This document shows, in pieces, positions 1-9,368 of a stretch of DNA of 42,978 nucleotides; within the stretch, counting starts at the first letter, position 1; each line of letters begins with the position of its first letter. Source of the stretch: Spirochaetes bacterium GWB1_27_13 (GTDB lineage Bacteria > Spirochaetota > GWE2-31-10 > MWDO01); NCBI GenBank assembly GCA_001829125.1, contig MIAN01000078.1, positions 1 to 42,978 on the forward strand. Reading direction: 5' to 3'. The translations under genes were made by a program, and so were the position numbers. The notes below the pieces were generated by a model. It was not told the origin of the DNA and searched no databases. It saw only the letters and a program-made list of their open reading frames with translations.

Positions 1-99
1 ATTTCTCAAAATATTTGTAATAGATTAACAAAATTTTCTACTTTAATTATATAGAGAGCAATTTTTTTTACAAACTATATTTAATTTAGGAGATTTTTT

Positions 100-1560
100 A
101 TGAAAAAAGTTTATTCTATTATTTTAATAGGCATCACAATTTTAATTTGTATTTTTGAATCAGGTTGTCCACAAACCATAATGGAATCAGAAACTACTAT
201 TGAAGAAGAAAATATTCTCACAGAAGAAACTACTACTACAATTTCTGAAGAAAATATTTATGAAACCACAACAACTACCAATCAAGTAGAAACTATCACG
301 CCAATTAAAAAGTCAACAACGACTACAATTGCCAATAATACTACAACAACATTGAAAGCAACAACGACTTCGATAAAAATCGTAACGACAACTTCTACTA
401 CAACTACAATTTCAAAAACCACCACAACAACTTTAAATGTTGTAACAACTTTGGTAAAAATTGCTACGACGACAACTTTGCCATTTTTTATTACAACAAC
501 AAGCACTAATCATGTAACAGCAACAACAATTCTAAAAACTACGACGACAACTTTACCATTATTTATTACAACAACAAGTACTAATCATGTAACAGCAACG
601 ACAATTTTGCCAACTACAACTACATCTCTAAAAACCACAACGACAAGTTTAATTCCATCAACTACTACAACCACAATGTTTAAAGAAACTTGTACATCTA
701 TAAACAAAATATCAACAACAACGAGTTTGGCAAGTTCAATAACTACAACAACATCAACTACCACGACGACAATTGGCTATCCTACAACATCTACTACTTC
801 AAGCACAACAACAACAATTTTTGTTTGTCCCACCACAACTATACAAGAAATTGTAACACTCCCTACAATAACTTCTATCGAGCCAACAACAACATCGATA
901 CCAGCGGTTACGACAACAACCTTTTTAGAATCAACTACTATTACAACTATTTATGAAGTACCAGCAACAACCACCACAACTATTTTTATAGAACCAGAGC
1001 CATTGCCAGAACCATCTACCACGACAACGACAATTTTTGTACCAAATACAGGTAATTTAATTTTAAATGATTCTTTTGAAGAACTTGACGAAAATCAAAA
1101 ATTAAAAAACTGGAATGTTTTAACTACTGGAACATTCGCATTAACTGAATTAGAATATTTTGAGGGAAGTAAAGCTGGTTTTTTTACAAGTCTAACAAGT
1201 ATTATAAGCGGAAGAGAAATCCAGTCAAATATCTTTGAAATTGATAAAACAAAAAACATAAATATAAGTGGCTACTTCAAAACCTTACAAGACAAAGCAA
1301 ATACAAAAATTGGATTTAAAATTTACTTTTTTGAAGACATTGAAGGTAAAATTCCTGCAAGTGTCGAATTTTCCTACCAAGCAGCTGCAAGTCTAAACGC
1401 ATCAAATGTTTGGGAAGAAAAAAAATGGACTAAACTAGCTAATTCCATTCCAGAAAACGCAAAATACGCAAAAATCAGTATCCGCTTTATGTATGTAGCA
1501 GGAATAGGCACTAATAAAGATAATGTGTATGTTGATAAAATTAATGTTAGTAATGAGTGA
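100..1560 (+). CDS. Thr-rich stalked lipoprotein with C-terminal carbohydrate-binding-like domain
   Basis: A 486-residue surface lipoprotein candidate. Residues 1-23 form a signal peptide ending in ESGC, a relaxed lipobox (Glu at -3 is unusual, but spirochaetal lipoboxes are loose). Residues about 25-320 are low complexity, dominated by runs of Thr with Ser, Ile, Leu and Pro, and look like an extended stalk. From about residue 325 a folded domain begins with NLILNDSFEE and continues to the end with alternating strands; this opening is typical of CBM4/9-like jelly-roll carbohydrate-binding modules. The start has an AGGAG site 7 bases upstream. The stalk contains an exact-length 75-bp tandem duplication. 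No catalytic motif is seen. Function is inferred: a surface protein holding a sugar- or polymer-binding head away from the membrane. It could also be an adhesin. Confidence 0.75.
   Translation: MKKVYSIILIGITILICIFESGCPQTIMESETTIEEENILTEETTTTISEENIYETTTTTNQVETITPIKKSTTTTIANNTTTTLKATTTSIKIVTTTSTTTTISKTTTTTLNVVTTLVKIATTTTLPFFITTTSTNHVTATTILKTTTTTLPLFITTTSTNHVTATTILPTTTTSLKTTTTSLIPSTTTTTMFKETCTSINKISTTTSLASSITTTTSTTTTTIGYPTTSTTSSTTTTIFVCPTTTIQEIVTLPTITSIEPTTTSIPAVTTTTFLESTTITTIYEVPATTTTTIFIEPEPLPEPSTTTTTIFVPNTGNLILNDSFEELDENQKLKNWNVLTTGTFALTELEYFEGSKAGFFTSLTSIISGREIQSNIFEIDKTKNINISGYFKTLQDKANTKIGFKIYFFEDIEGKIPASVEFSYQAAASLNASNVWEEKKWTKLANSIPENAKYAKISIRFMYVAGIGTNKDNVYVDKINVSNE
466..615 (+). repeat. 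75-bp tandem duplication inside the Thr-rich stalk
   Basis: Positions 466-540 and 541-615 are two adjacent 75-bp units (25 codons each). Both encode a TTT(T)LP(F/L)FITTTST segment followed by NHVTATTIL. They differ at only a few, mostly third-position, bases. The unit is a multiple of three, so copy-number change keeps frame and changes stalk length. Confidence 0.9.
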
Positions 1561-1586
1561 TAATAATTTTTTTAGTTTTGATTACA

Positions 1587-1606
1587 GGGGAGATAATTTT
1601 CTCCCC
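1587..1606. terminator. Hairpin between convergent genes, probable bidirectional terminator
   Basis: GGGGAGA, a six-base loop and TCTCCCC form a perfect 7-bp G/C-rich stem in an otherwise A/T-rich gap. It lies between the stop of the stalked lipoprotein and the stop of the convergent chemoreceptor. There is no clean U tract after it on the plus strand; on the minus strand an A/T stretch follows. Termination is inferred from position and stem strength. Confidence 0.55.
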
Positions 1607-1632
1607 ATAAATTATGTGACAAACCAAATCTC

Positions 1633-3768
1633 CTACTTAAAACCATGCTTAAAAAAATCATCTTTTATTATATTTTCATCTTGTGAGGAGATTAAATTTT
1701 TCATTTCCTCTTCTTTAAATTCCATTTCTTCTGGTAGTCCAAGATAGATTACTCCCAAAAGAGTATTTTTATTATCAAAAATTGGTTTGTACAATGCAAC
1801 ATACCATCTATTTACAACAAAGGCTCTTCCGTAATAATCTTTTCCATCTATCATTGATTTATAAATAGGGTTATCTTGGGTAATTATTGTACCAATCGCT
1901 CTTGTTTCATCAAAATTTTTAACAGTTGTAGCAACCCTAATTAATTGATTTTCTGCATGTTGAAAAACTGTTACAGATGAATTAGTTCGTTTAGAAATCT
2001 TATCAACAAATCCTTCATTTTTTGTTACTACTGTTTTTCCGATTAATAACTCTGGTATTTTAAAATCACGAACTTGAATAATTTTTGAGCCAATAGAAAA
2101 GAAAGAGCCAAATTCAGCAAGAAGTCTTTCAACTTCACTAAGTTTTGCTTTTAATATTTCTTCTATATGAGATTGATTTTCCTTAATCTTATCTGAACGA
2201 GTATCAAATTGTCCTACAAATTTTTGTAACTCAATTGTTTGATTAACAAAATCATTCATTGCATTTGTAACATTATCTGTTTGTACTAAATTTGCCTGTG
2301 CTATTTCAGATATATGATTTACAGCTTTTAGAATATCTCCTGAACTTATTTTTACCTTATGGCTTTCTTCTGTTATATTTTTAACGAGGTCTGTAATTAA
2401 TTCATTTGATACAGAAATATCTTTTAGAATATGTGTAGTTTTAGTAGAATAAACAACACCATTTCTTATTATGTTATTATTATTCGTTATAAGCTCTTGG
2501 ATTTTATTTGCAGCATCTGTTGATTTTTCTGCAAGTTTCCTAATTTCACCAGCAACTATACTAAAACCTCTACCTGCTTCACCAGCCCTCGCTGACTCAA
2601 TTGTAGCGTTTAATGAAAGAAGGTTTGTCTGTTCTGCAATGTCGTTTATCATATTAACGATTTCTGATATTTCTTTCGAGCTATCTTCTATTTTAACCAT
2701 CTCTGTTTCGAGTTTTTGCATAGAATCCATACCTACTTGTGCTCTTTTTAACGCTTGAGTTGTATAAGTACTTGCTTGCTCTGATTCCCTTGCTATAACT
2801 TCAAGCATTTTATTTAAATTTTCAAAACTATTTACAGTTTCTTCAACTGTGGAAGCCTGAGAATTTGCAGAATCAACAACAATTTGTGTAGATTTAAAAA
2901 GTATTCTTAAATTATTTGTCATTATAATTATTGCTATATATACTTTTTGAATAAGACTCTTTAGAGTTTCTACTGTATCACTAAAAGATTTTGCGAGATC
3001 ATTAAACTCGTCTTTTGTGTTAGTATCAAATGTGATAGTTAAATCTCCTTTTTTGATAAACTCAGTCTTTTTTTGCATCTCAAAAATAGGCTTTATAATC
3101 AATCTATTAATAATAGTACTTAAAATAATAAGTAAAATAAAAGAGATGATAAAAATAAAAAGTATAGGAAATCCAAATTTGATTTTTTGAATATTTATTT
3201 CTTTTATATCAATGTCAACTCCAATAACTGCAATTGGTTTATTTTCGCTCATAACTGGCACAAAACCAGATTTATAAGTTCCCCATTTATCAGTAATTGC
3301 TTTTTTTGTGAGAATAGTTTTACCAGTTTTAAAACAGTCTATCATTTCTTGTGGAATATCATCATAAACTTTAAATAAGCTGTCATTAGATGCATTTACT
3401 ATATCAGCAGTAGATTCTCCTGTATCAAAGTAGAATGCGTATTTTCCATCATTATTTGGTGCTACTATATAAATATAAGTTAAATCTAAGTTAGATTGAA
3501 GTTTTCTTAACTTATTCCACAGAGGTCTATAAAAATCATTATCATAAGAAGTATTATTTAATAGTGTTTTTGTAGTATCCTCGTCTATAAAAGTTTCGAG
3601 ACTCGATAAAGCATTTGTTCGCCTTATTTCGATAACTTTATCCATAGCACTATTTAATTGATAGAATGATAGTATCGAAGAAAATAGAGCAATAATTAAA
3701 ATTCCTGTTAAAAAAGAAATATTTATTTTGTATTTAATTCCAAATGTCTTTGATTTTTTGTTTTTCAT
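1633..3768 (-). CDS. Methyl-accepting chemotaxis protein with N-terminal and C-terminal Cache-like domains
   Basis: A 711-residue chemoreceptor. TM1 is about residues 15-36. A periplasmic Cache-type sensor follows (about 40-195, with [20 protein letters not shown] near its end). TM2 is about 199-227 and a HAMP region runs to about 275. The cytoplasmic coiled coil carries the conserved hairpin tip with [20 protein letters not shown] at about 379-398, which binds CheA and CheW. After the coiled coil, residues about 573-680 form a second sensor-like domain with VFQ, RVATTV, GRAFV and LGVIYLGLP, a pattern normally seen in periplasmic Cache_3/Cache_2 modules. Here it follows the signalling tip and should be cytoplasmic. 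No C-terminal CheR-binding pentapeptide is seen. The ligand is unknown. Confidence 0.9.
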   Translation of the reverse strand: MKNKKSKTFGIKYKINISFLTGILIIALFSSILSFYQLNSAMDKVIEIRRTNALSSLETFIDEDTTKTLLNNTSYDNDFYRPLWNKLRKLQSNLDLTYIYIVAPNNDGKYAFYFDTGESTADIVNASNDSLFKVYDDIPQEMIDCFKTGKTILTKKAITDKWGTYKSGFVPVMSENKPIAVIGVDIDIKEINIQKIKFGFPILFIFIISFILLIILSTIINRLIIKPIFEMQKKTEFIKKGDLTITFDTNTKDEFNDLAKSFSDTVETLKSLIQKVYIAIIIMTNNLRILFKSTQIVVDSANSQASTVEETVNSFENLNKMLEVIARESEQASTYTTQALKRAQVGMDSMQKLETEMVKIEDSSKEISEIVNMINDIAEQTNLLSLNATIESARAGEAGRGFSIVAGEIRKLAEKSTDAANKIQELITNNNNIIRNGVVYSTKTTHILKDISVSNELITDLVKNITEESHKVKISSGDILKAVNHISEIAQANLVQTDNVTNAMNDFVNQTIELQKFVGQFDTRSDKIKENQSHIEEILKAKLSEVERLLAEFGSFFSIGSKIIQVRDFKIPELLIGKTVVTKNEGFVDKISKRTNSSVTVFQHAENQLIRVATTVKNFDETRAIGTIITQDNPIYKSMIDGKDYYGRAFVVNRWYVALYKPIFDNKNTLLGVIYLGLPEEMEFKEEEMKNLISSQDENIIKDDFFKHGFK

Positions 3769-3859
3769 TAATAAACCTATCTAAAAAAATTTGTTTTATT
3801 AATTATTGGTTTTTTTTCGTTATTCTTTAACTTTTTTTATCAATATTTGTTTTTTATAA

Positions 3860-3888
3860 TTGACATAATATTCTTTTTAAATTATATT
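3860..3888 (+). promoter_or_regulatory. Sigma70-type promoter of prfB, abutting the start codon
   Basis: TTGACA at 3860-3865, a 17-base spacer and TATATT at 3883-3888. The expected transcription start is near 3895, and the prfB ATG is at 3896, so the message should be leaderless or nearly so. No ribosome binding site fits between. Confidence 0.7.
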
Positions 3889-3895
3889 AAGATTT

Positions 3896-5005
3896 ATGCT
3901 ATTAGATTATAAAAATGATATTTATGAATTAAGAGATACTTGCAAAAAGTATGTTTTATACATCAATATAGGAAAAAACAAAGAAGAAATTAGTCAACTC
4001 GAAGAAAAGACAAAAAGCCCAGATTTTTGGAATGATCAAAATACAGCTAACAGAATAATTAAAAAAATTAATAACATTAGAAAAAGAATAGAGCCATGGG
4101 AAGAATTTTCTAAAGAAATAGATGATTTAGTTGTTTTATATGAAATGGCTTGTGAAGAAGATGCTGCAAGCTATGAAACTGAAATTCAAACTCTAATAAA
4201 GGAATACAAAAATAAGTTAGAAAAGTTAGAGTTTATGGAATTACTTTCCGAAGAGAATGACAAGTGCGATGCTATTTTAAATATTCACCCAGGAGCAGGT
4301 GGGACAGAAGCTTGCGATTGGGCATCAATGCTTTATAGAATGTACACTAGATGGGCGGAGTCAAGAGGTTTTAAAATTGAGATAATGGATTGGCTTCCAG
4401 GTGATGAGGCTGGAGTTAAAAATGTTACTCTTTTAATACAAGGTGACTATGCTTTTGGTTATTTAAAATATGAGTCTGGTATTCATAGACTTGTTCGTAT
4501 TTCTCCATTTGACTCAAATGCAAGAAGGCATACTTCTTTTGCCTCAGTTTATGTTACCCCAGATATTGAAGATAATGTTGAGATTGACATAAAACCAGAA
4601 GATTTAAAAATTGATACTTTTAGAGCTGGCGGTGCTGGTGGACAAAATGTAAATAAAGTAGAAACTGCTGTTAGGATTACGCATATTTCAAGTGGAATAA
4701 TTGTAGCCTGTCAGAATGAGCGATCTCAATTAAAAAATAAAAATTTAGCAATGAAAATGTTAAAATCTAAGCTTTATGACTATTATAAAAAAATACAGGA
4801 TGCCGAGAAAGAAAAGGATAACCCAGAGAAAAAAGCTATTGAATGGGGAAGCCAGATTAGAAGTTATGTTTTTCAACCTTATACTATGGTTAAAGATCAT
4901 AGAACTAAAGTAGAAATTGGCAATATCCAAGCTGTAATGGATGGGGATATTGATACATTTATAAATGAAGAATTAAAAATATTGACTTTAAAAAGAAATA
5001 ATTAA
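3896..5005 (+). CDS. prfB: Peptide chain release factor 2
   Basis: Releases finished polypeptides from ribosomes at UAA and UGA. The 369-residue product has the SPF tripeptide (residues 203-205) that marks RF2 rather than RF1, and the catalytic GGQ at 248-250 inside [17 protein letters not shown]. Length and N-terminal register match full-length RF2, so the ATG at 3896 fits. Many bacterial prfB genes need a programmed +1 frameshift at an in-frame UGA near codon 25; here the frame is open through that region and no slippery CUU-UGA is present, so autoregulation by frameshift is lost. The promoter ends 7 bases before the ATG, implying leaderless translation. Confidence 0.96.
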   Translation: MLLDYKNDIYELRDTCKKYVLYINIGKNKEEISQLEEKTKSPDFWNDQNTANRIIKKINNIRKRIEPWEEFSKEIDDLVVLYEMACEEDAASYETEIQTLIKEYKNKLEKLEFMELLSEENDKCDAILNIHPGAGGTEACDWASMLYRMYTRWAESRGFKIEIMDWLPGDEAGVKNVTLLIQGDYAFGYLKYESGIHRLVRISPFDSNARRHTSFASVYVTPDIEDNVEIDIKPEDLKIDTFRAGGAGGQNVNKVETAVRITHISSGIIVACQNERSQLKNKNLAMKMLKSKLYDYYKKIQDAEKEKDNPEKKAIEWGSQIRSYVFQPYTMVKDHRTKVEIGNIQAVMDGDIDTFINEELKILTLKRNN

Positions 5006-5124
5006 TTTTTTCTTGCAAAATATTAAACTTATGTTTAAAATGTATATGTAAGAGTTTGTATAAAAAATAAAAATAGTTATTATTTTTATAGACGGTAAGT
5101 CAAAAATTATATATGGGATAATTT

Positions 5125-5493
5125 ATGGGTGCAAGAGTTTTAATTGTAGATGATCTAGCATTTATCAAATTAATTATTAGAGATACTCTCGAAAAAACTG
5201 GCTTTGATGTAGCTGGTGAGGCTTCTAATGGAATTGAGGCTGTCGAAATGTACAAAAGACTCAAACCAGACATAGTGCTTATGGATATTACTATGCCGAG
5301 AATGGATGGTATTCAAGCTCTTCAAGAAATAATGAAAACAGATAGTGCTGCCAAAGTAATTATGTGCTCTGCACTTGGGCAACAGAAATTGATAATTCAA
5401 TCAATTCAGCTTGGAGCAAAGGATTTTATTGTTAAACCTTTTAAACCAGAACGAATTGTTGGAGCAATAAAAAAAGCATTGAATATGCCTTAA
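5125..5493 (+). CDS. CheY-like single-domain response regulator
   Basis: A 122-residue receiver domain with no output domain. It has the acidic pair D9-D10, the phosphoacceptor D54 in VLMDITMP, the switch residue S82 in MCSALGQ and K104-P105 in FIVKPF. These are the full set of phosphotransfer residues. It probably acts like CheY, carrying a phosphoryl signal from a histidine kinase to a target such as the flagellar motor. It starts with GTP-like ATGGGTGCA after a weak GGGAT site. The PEGA membrane protein starts 15 bases after its stop, so the two are probably co-transcribed. Which kinase it serves cannot be told from this window. Confidence 0.88.
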   Translation: MGARVLIVDDLAFIKLIIRDTLEKTGFDVAGEASNGIEAVEMYKRLKPDIVLMDITMPRMDGIQALQEIMKTDSAAKVIMCSALGQQKLIIQSIQLGAKDFIVKPFKPERIVGAIKKALNMP

Positions 5494-5508
5494 TTTTGAG
5501 TATTTTTA

Positions 5509-7065
5509 ATGATAAAAAAAATAATTCTTCTTTTCTTTTTTTTGTTTCTTTTAAGTTATATCTATTCTATCGATATTCAACCAGAATTTATAAAAAGATC
5601 GGACTCTGTTGTATTAAAAGAGTTATTTTCTATAAATATTGGAATAATGAATTTAAAAAATATAGGTAAAATTCAAAATGTAAATCCAGTGGATAGTCAA
5701 AATGCTGTGAACTCTTTAAAAAACATTCTTGATACAGTACCTTCTATAAAATTATCAAAAAAAAATGCGGTAGATAAAGCTATAAGACTTTTTAAATCTA
5801 AACTTTCTGATGCAGAAAAAGCCAAATTAGACTTTTTAGAAAGAAAAATATTTTATTCTTCCAATGATATTGATTCCTCATATATTTATCAGTTTTTTTT
5901 AGAGTTGCAAAAAAATGCAACATTCTCTCCGATTGCAAAGCAGTGGTTTGAAAATTTTACTAATCCTTTTTATATTCTAAATAATTCAAAACCCTTTGAT
6001 TTTATCTATCAAGACGACAAAACAATCTCTGAGTCCAAAAAAATAAACGATAAAGACTCAACTGGGCTTGATTTTTTGTTTTCTGGAACAGTAGAAAAAA
6101 TTGAAAATCTTTATTTTATAACTTTTTATGTGTATTCTTATTTAGAAAATAAAAGAATAAAAGAATTTTCTATTATTTCTGACTCTGAAAATCTTACAAG
6201 TAAGATAAATGATAAAATGAAAGATATTATACCCGAAATATTTTTGGTAAATTATGGGACTCTGACAATAGATACAGAAGATGCTGAAACAGGAATTTAT
6301 CTTGATTCTAATTATATTGGTAAGAAAAATGAAAAGATAAATTTTATTGTACCTGGGAAATATGTCCTTTCTGTAAAAAAAGAAAATTATGAAGAAAAAT
6401 TTCAAAACATTGAAATCGCTAATTTTGAAAACAAAGTTATAAAAATTAAGGTTGATAATGAAAAAAAATTACAAGTTGTAAATTTTTATATAGAGCCTCT
6501 TGGTACAAAAATTTTTATAAATTCTGTGTTTCAAGGAAAAACTCCTTTTAAAAAGGCTTTTCCTGTTGGTAATTATATAATTTCTGCTAAAAATGATTTG
6601 TATCAAAATTATAGATATTTTCTCTCGATAGATGAAGTAAAAGACTCTGAAATTACAGTTGTTTTTCATTTGTTGACAAAGGATGTAAGGTCGTTTTTTA
6701 AATTAAAGAAAACATTATACTATGTAGCTTTTTGGAATTTTACTTTCTCCCTTGTTTGTGTTGTTCCTTCTATTATTTTTGCAATGTACTACTTTTATCA
6801 ATTTGGTTCTGCACAAAACAATTATGGCTCAGGTTATATTTCAACAGAGGAGGGGGCAAGAAATCTCTCTATAAGAGATGTTACTTATGGATTGTCGTGG
6901 GCTTTTAGTATTTATTCGATTTTGAGCGTGGGTTGGCTTTTTTTTACATTAGCCGATTATCTTTCAGTAAAAGACAAACAAGATTTTATACCTATTTTAG
7001 AATACTATAAAAACAAAGAAGGTGAAGAAGGTCTTACTATTGGAGCTGGTTTTAGACTTAGGTGA
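5509..7065 (+). CDS. PEGA-domain membrane protein
   Basis: A 518-residue exported protein. It has an N-terminal signal peptide or anchor (residues 1-20). Residues about 21-245 are a lipoprotein- or TolB-like N-terminal region. Two PEGA repeats follow at about 249-317 and 322-392, each with the pattern of an initial beta strand, a G-x-x-P/K turn and a closing strand. Two membrane segments lie at about 403-432 and 460-483, with a short tail. PEGA modules are extracytoplasmic beta domains common in spirochaetes, often linked to the cell envelope. No enzyme motif is seen. It follows cheY closely with only a weak ribosome binding site, which suggests operon expression. Function is unknown. Confidence 0.75.
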   Translation: MIKKIILLFFFLFLLSYIYSIDIQPEFIKRSDSVVLKELFSINIGIMNLKNIGKIQNVNPVDSQNAVNSLKNILDTVPSIKLSKKNAVDKAIRLFKSKLSDAEKAKLDFLERKIFYSSNDIDSSYIYQFFLELQKNATFSPIAKQWFENFTNPFYILNNSKPFDFIYQDDKTISESKKINDKDSTGLDFLFSGTVEKIENLYFITFYVYSYLENKRIKEFSIISDSENLTSKINDKMKDIIPEIFLVNYGTLTIDTEDAETGIYLDSNYIGKKNEKINFIVPGKYVLSVKKENYEEKFQNIEIANFENKVIKIKVDNEKKLQVVNFYIEPLGTKIFINSVFQGKTPFKKAFPVGNYIISAKNDLYQNYRYFLSIDEVKDSEITVVFHLLTKDVRSFFKLKKTLYYVAFWNFTFSLVCVVPSIIFAMYYFYQFGSAQNNYGSGYISTEEGARNLSIRDVTYGLSWAFSIYSILSVGWLFFTLADYLSVKDKQDFIPILEYYKNKEGEEGLTIGAGFRLR

Positions 7066-7084
7066 TATTAAACTACAAGGAATC

Positions 7085-7103
7085 CTTAGGGGGTGTCCCT
7101 AAG
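7085..7103. terminator. Perfect hairpin spanning a convergent gene junction
   Basis: CTTAGGG, loop GGTGT, CCCTAAG: a perfect 7-bp stem between the PEGA gene and the convergent GNAT-like gene. The stop codon of the minus-strand gene lies inside the right arm. It is probably a bidirectional terminator, although no long U tract follows on either strand; a small repeat element is the alternative. Confidence 0.5.
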
Positions 7104-7662
7104 AACTCACTTTCTTATTATTTTTATCCTCATTTAAATAATTTACCTGTAAGTATTTTTTTTCTTCATCGAGAATTTTTTCATCAATAACTTTAGAACC
7201 AAATGAAGTATAGAGAGGTTTAAATCGTTCTATTGATGTAGAGTAGAGACAGTCAAAATTTCTATTTTTTAACTCATTGCCCAAAAATCCAAGTAGGTCT
7301 ATAAAAATATAAAAAAAATCCCCTGTTAGTTTGTCTGTTTTGTATAGACTCAAAACTTCACATATTTTTTTGTTTTTGCTTTCTAAGGGTTTAGAAAATC
7401 CAACTTTTTCAAATTGCATTAAATTATTTTGATTTATATTAACAGCGGCTGCCGCAATAAGCCGATTATTTTTCTTTACTGCAAATATTAATTGGTCTTT
7501 ATAAGGAATTTCTGATTGAAATCTACAATTATCTATTATTTTATAATGTTTACATATCCAATAATTAGGATTTATTTTATTAAAAGCAGTAAACATTTCT
7601 TTTTCGTACTCAATAATATCTTCTTCATCTGTTAAAATACAAAATTCATATCCCTTTTGCAT
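7099..7662 (-). CDS. GNAT-like N-acyl-amino-acid-synthase-type protein (putative)
   Basis: A 187-residue soluble protein. The central part (LIFAVKKNNRLIAAAAVNIN, then CEVLSLYKTDKL) resembles the FeeM/autoinducer-synthase branch of the GNAT acyltransferase fold: a strand with K-x-x-x-x-L-I-A-A-A, then an E-V-x-x-L motif and a long helix. That identification is by pattern only. There is no signal peptide. The start has AAGGA 8 bases upstream. The gene is convergent with the PEGA gene and its stop codon lies in a hairpin. If the fold is right it would transfer an acyl group to an amine, but the substrate cannot be named. Confidence 0.45.
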   Translation of the reverse strand: MQKGYEFCILTDEEDIIEYEKEMFTAFNKINPNYWICKHYKIIDNCRFQSEIPYKDQLIFAVKKNNRLIAAAAVNINQNNLMQFEKVGFSKPLESKNKKICEVLSLYKTDKLTGDFFYIFIDLLGFLGNELKNRNFDCLYSTSIERFKPLYTSFGSKVIDEKILDEEKKYLQVNYLNEDKNNKKVSS

Positions 7663-7754
7663 AATTTAATCCTTTTTATTCTATATCAAAAGTTTTGAAA
7701 CTACTATATATACTAGCAAATGTAGCACTTATTTATTATTTAGCATAAAAACAC

Positions 7755-8567
7755 TTATTTTTTTAACAAATTTTCTTGTTTTAGTAGAATAGTGATATTG
7801 TCGACAAGTTTTATTAGGTGATCTAATACCTTTTCTGTAAATAAATTTTTAAATAAATCATTGATATTTGTTTCAAAATTGACTGGCATTTTGCTACATT
7901 TATTTTTAACAAAATTAACAAGTTTTTTTTCACCAGGATTAGGTATTTCATTAATCGCAAACAATACATCAAAATAACTTGCTAAAAATGCAGCAACTCT
8001 ATGATTTATACTAACAAAATCCTTTCGGTTTAACGCCAATTCGATTTGATTATAATAAGAAGAAAGAATGTCTTTTAATAGAGGGTAATTTTTTGCAACT
8101 ATATTTTCTTTTAATTTTTCTGGATATTTTAAATCATATTTGGTCTGCAAATTTTTGAGTCTACCATTTTTATCAAATAATATTTTTGAATTTTTGAAAT
8201 TATCCCAAAAACAAGTTGTATAACCAACCCAGCTTTCACATCTAATTAGAGTTCGTTCTAATTGATCTGCTATCCATTCTACTGATCTATACATTATTTC
8301 CATCTTTAATTCACTATTAGTAATTTTAAAACAGTCCTCTGTCTCCCAAAATTGATTACTTAATTCTTTATAACTTGCAATTTTGTCAATAACTTTTTCT
8401 TTTTTAGAAATAGGTAAATCTTTAGTTAGATAAACATATAAATCTATATCAGAATATTGATCTGAAGTTTGCGAAGTTGTAGAGCCAGCAAGTAAAATAC
8501 CTTCAACCTCTTCAAATTTACTAAAATTTGTTACGATATGTTCAATTAATTGATTGTTATCAGTCAC
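7755..8567 (-). CDS. Nucleotidyltransferase of the DNA polymerase beta superfamily
   Basis: A 270-residue protein with the signature G28-S29 followed by D40-x-D42 (LLAGSTTSQTSDQYSDIDLY), which binds NTP and metal ions in MNT/KNT-type nucleotidyltransferases. The C-terminal half is helical and may bind substrate, as in DUF4037 or aminoglycoside-adenylyltransferase-like proteins. The start is GTG at 8565-8567 with AAGGA upstream at good spacing. It probably adds a nucleotide to a small molecule or protein. It stands alone on the minus strand with no HEPN partner next to it, so it is not an obvious MNT/HEPN toxin-antitoxin pair. The substrate is unknown. Confidence 0.75.
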   Translation of the reverse strand: MTDNNQLIEHIVTNFSKFEEVEGILLAGSTTSQTSDQYSDIDLYVYLTKDLPISKKEKVIDKIASYKELSNQFWETEDCFKITNSELKMEIMYRSVEWIADQLERTLIRCESWVGYTTCFWDNFKNSKILFDKNGRLKNLQTKYDLKYPEKLKENIVAKNYPLLKDILSSYYNQIELALNRKDFVSINHRVAAFLASYFDVLFAINEIPNPGEKKLVNFVKNKCSKMPVNFETNINDLFKNLFTEKVLDHLIKLVDNITILLKQENLLKK

Positions 8568-8807
8568 TTAATTATCCTTAATTACTTTAAATCTCCTCAC
8601 AGTTTAGCAAAAATTTAGATAAATACAAAGTAAAATTTGTTATTTACTCATAACATTTCTACAAAAGCAATGAGGATACTCTGACAAATTTTTAGAGTGT
8701 CTTTCAGTGAGAGACTTTTTAACAATTTTTAGTCAAAATAATTTTTTTAAATTATTATAAAATTTTATAGTTAAAGGTAACTCAAAATTTAGGTTAATAA
8801 ATTATTT

Positions 8808-9368
8808 TTATTTCAAAAGCATTTCTATATCAGAAACAAGTTCTTCTGGTTTAACTGATGGAGCATATTTTTTAAATATAGTTCCGTCCTTTTTTATTAG
8901 AAATTTGGTAAAATTCCACTTAATATTGTCACTAAAGAACCCTCTTGTCTTTTTTCTAAGAAATTTGTACAAAGGAGCTGCATTATCACCGTTTACATCA
9001 ATTTTTGCAAAAAGTGGAAATGTAACATTGTACTTTAATGAACAAAAATTTTTTATCTCTTCTTCGTTACCAGGCTCTTGATTCATAAATTGATTACTCG
9101 GAAATCCAAGAATTTCAAACCCTGTATCTTTATATTTTTTATAAAGAGCCTCAAGACCAGTATATTGAGGTGTAAAACCACATTTTGATGCTACATTTAC
9201 TATAAGAAGCACCTTTCCTTTGTATTTATCAAGACTAATTTCTTGTTTATCGATAGTTAAAACTTTAAATCCATAAACTGTTTCCATAAATGTTTCTCCT
9301 TTTTTATCATTTGCAAAAAGCGATGTACAAAAAATAAATATAATAACTAATATAGTACAATTTTTCAT
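8808..9368 (-). CDS. Glutathione-peroxidase family thiol peroxidase with N-terminal signal peptide
   Basis: Reduces hydroperoxides, probably using thioredoxin rather than glutathione as in most bacterial members. Catalytic residues visible in the long form are C63 (ASKCGFT; Cys, not Sec), Q93 (PSNQF), W151 and N152 (KWNF); C109 (NFCSLKYNVTFP) sits where the resolving Cys of 2-Cys members lies. An ATG 15 bases further out is in frame, but GGGAG precedes this ATG at correct spacing, so this start is chosen. Residues 1-19 are a signal peptide ending SLFA. A second in-frame ATG (codon 28, 9285-9287) has its own AGGAGA 7 bases upstream and begins METVYGF, the normal N terminus of cytosolic family members. 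Confidence 0.88.
   Translation of the reverse strand: MKNCTILVIIFIFCTSLFANDKKGETFMETVYGFKVLTIDKQEISLDKYKGKVLLIVNVASKCGFTPQYTGLEALYKKYKDTGFEILGFPSNQFMNQEPGNEEEIKNFCSLKYNVTFPLFAKIDVNGDNAAPLYKFLRKKTRGFFSDNIKWNFTKFLIKKDGTIFKKYAPSVKPEELVSDIEMLLK

Noticed and set aside
282-506. Val-rich open frame on the minus strand opposite the Thr stalk
   Set aside because: It is the reverse complement of ACN repeats (NGT, Val), with no ribosome binding site; an artefact of low complexity.
7755-8567. MNT/HEPN toxin-antitoxin pair
   Set aside because: The nucleotidyltransferase stands alone; no HEPN-like gene with an RxxxxxH motif is next to it, and at 270 residues it is larger than MNT antitoxins.
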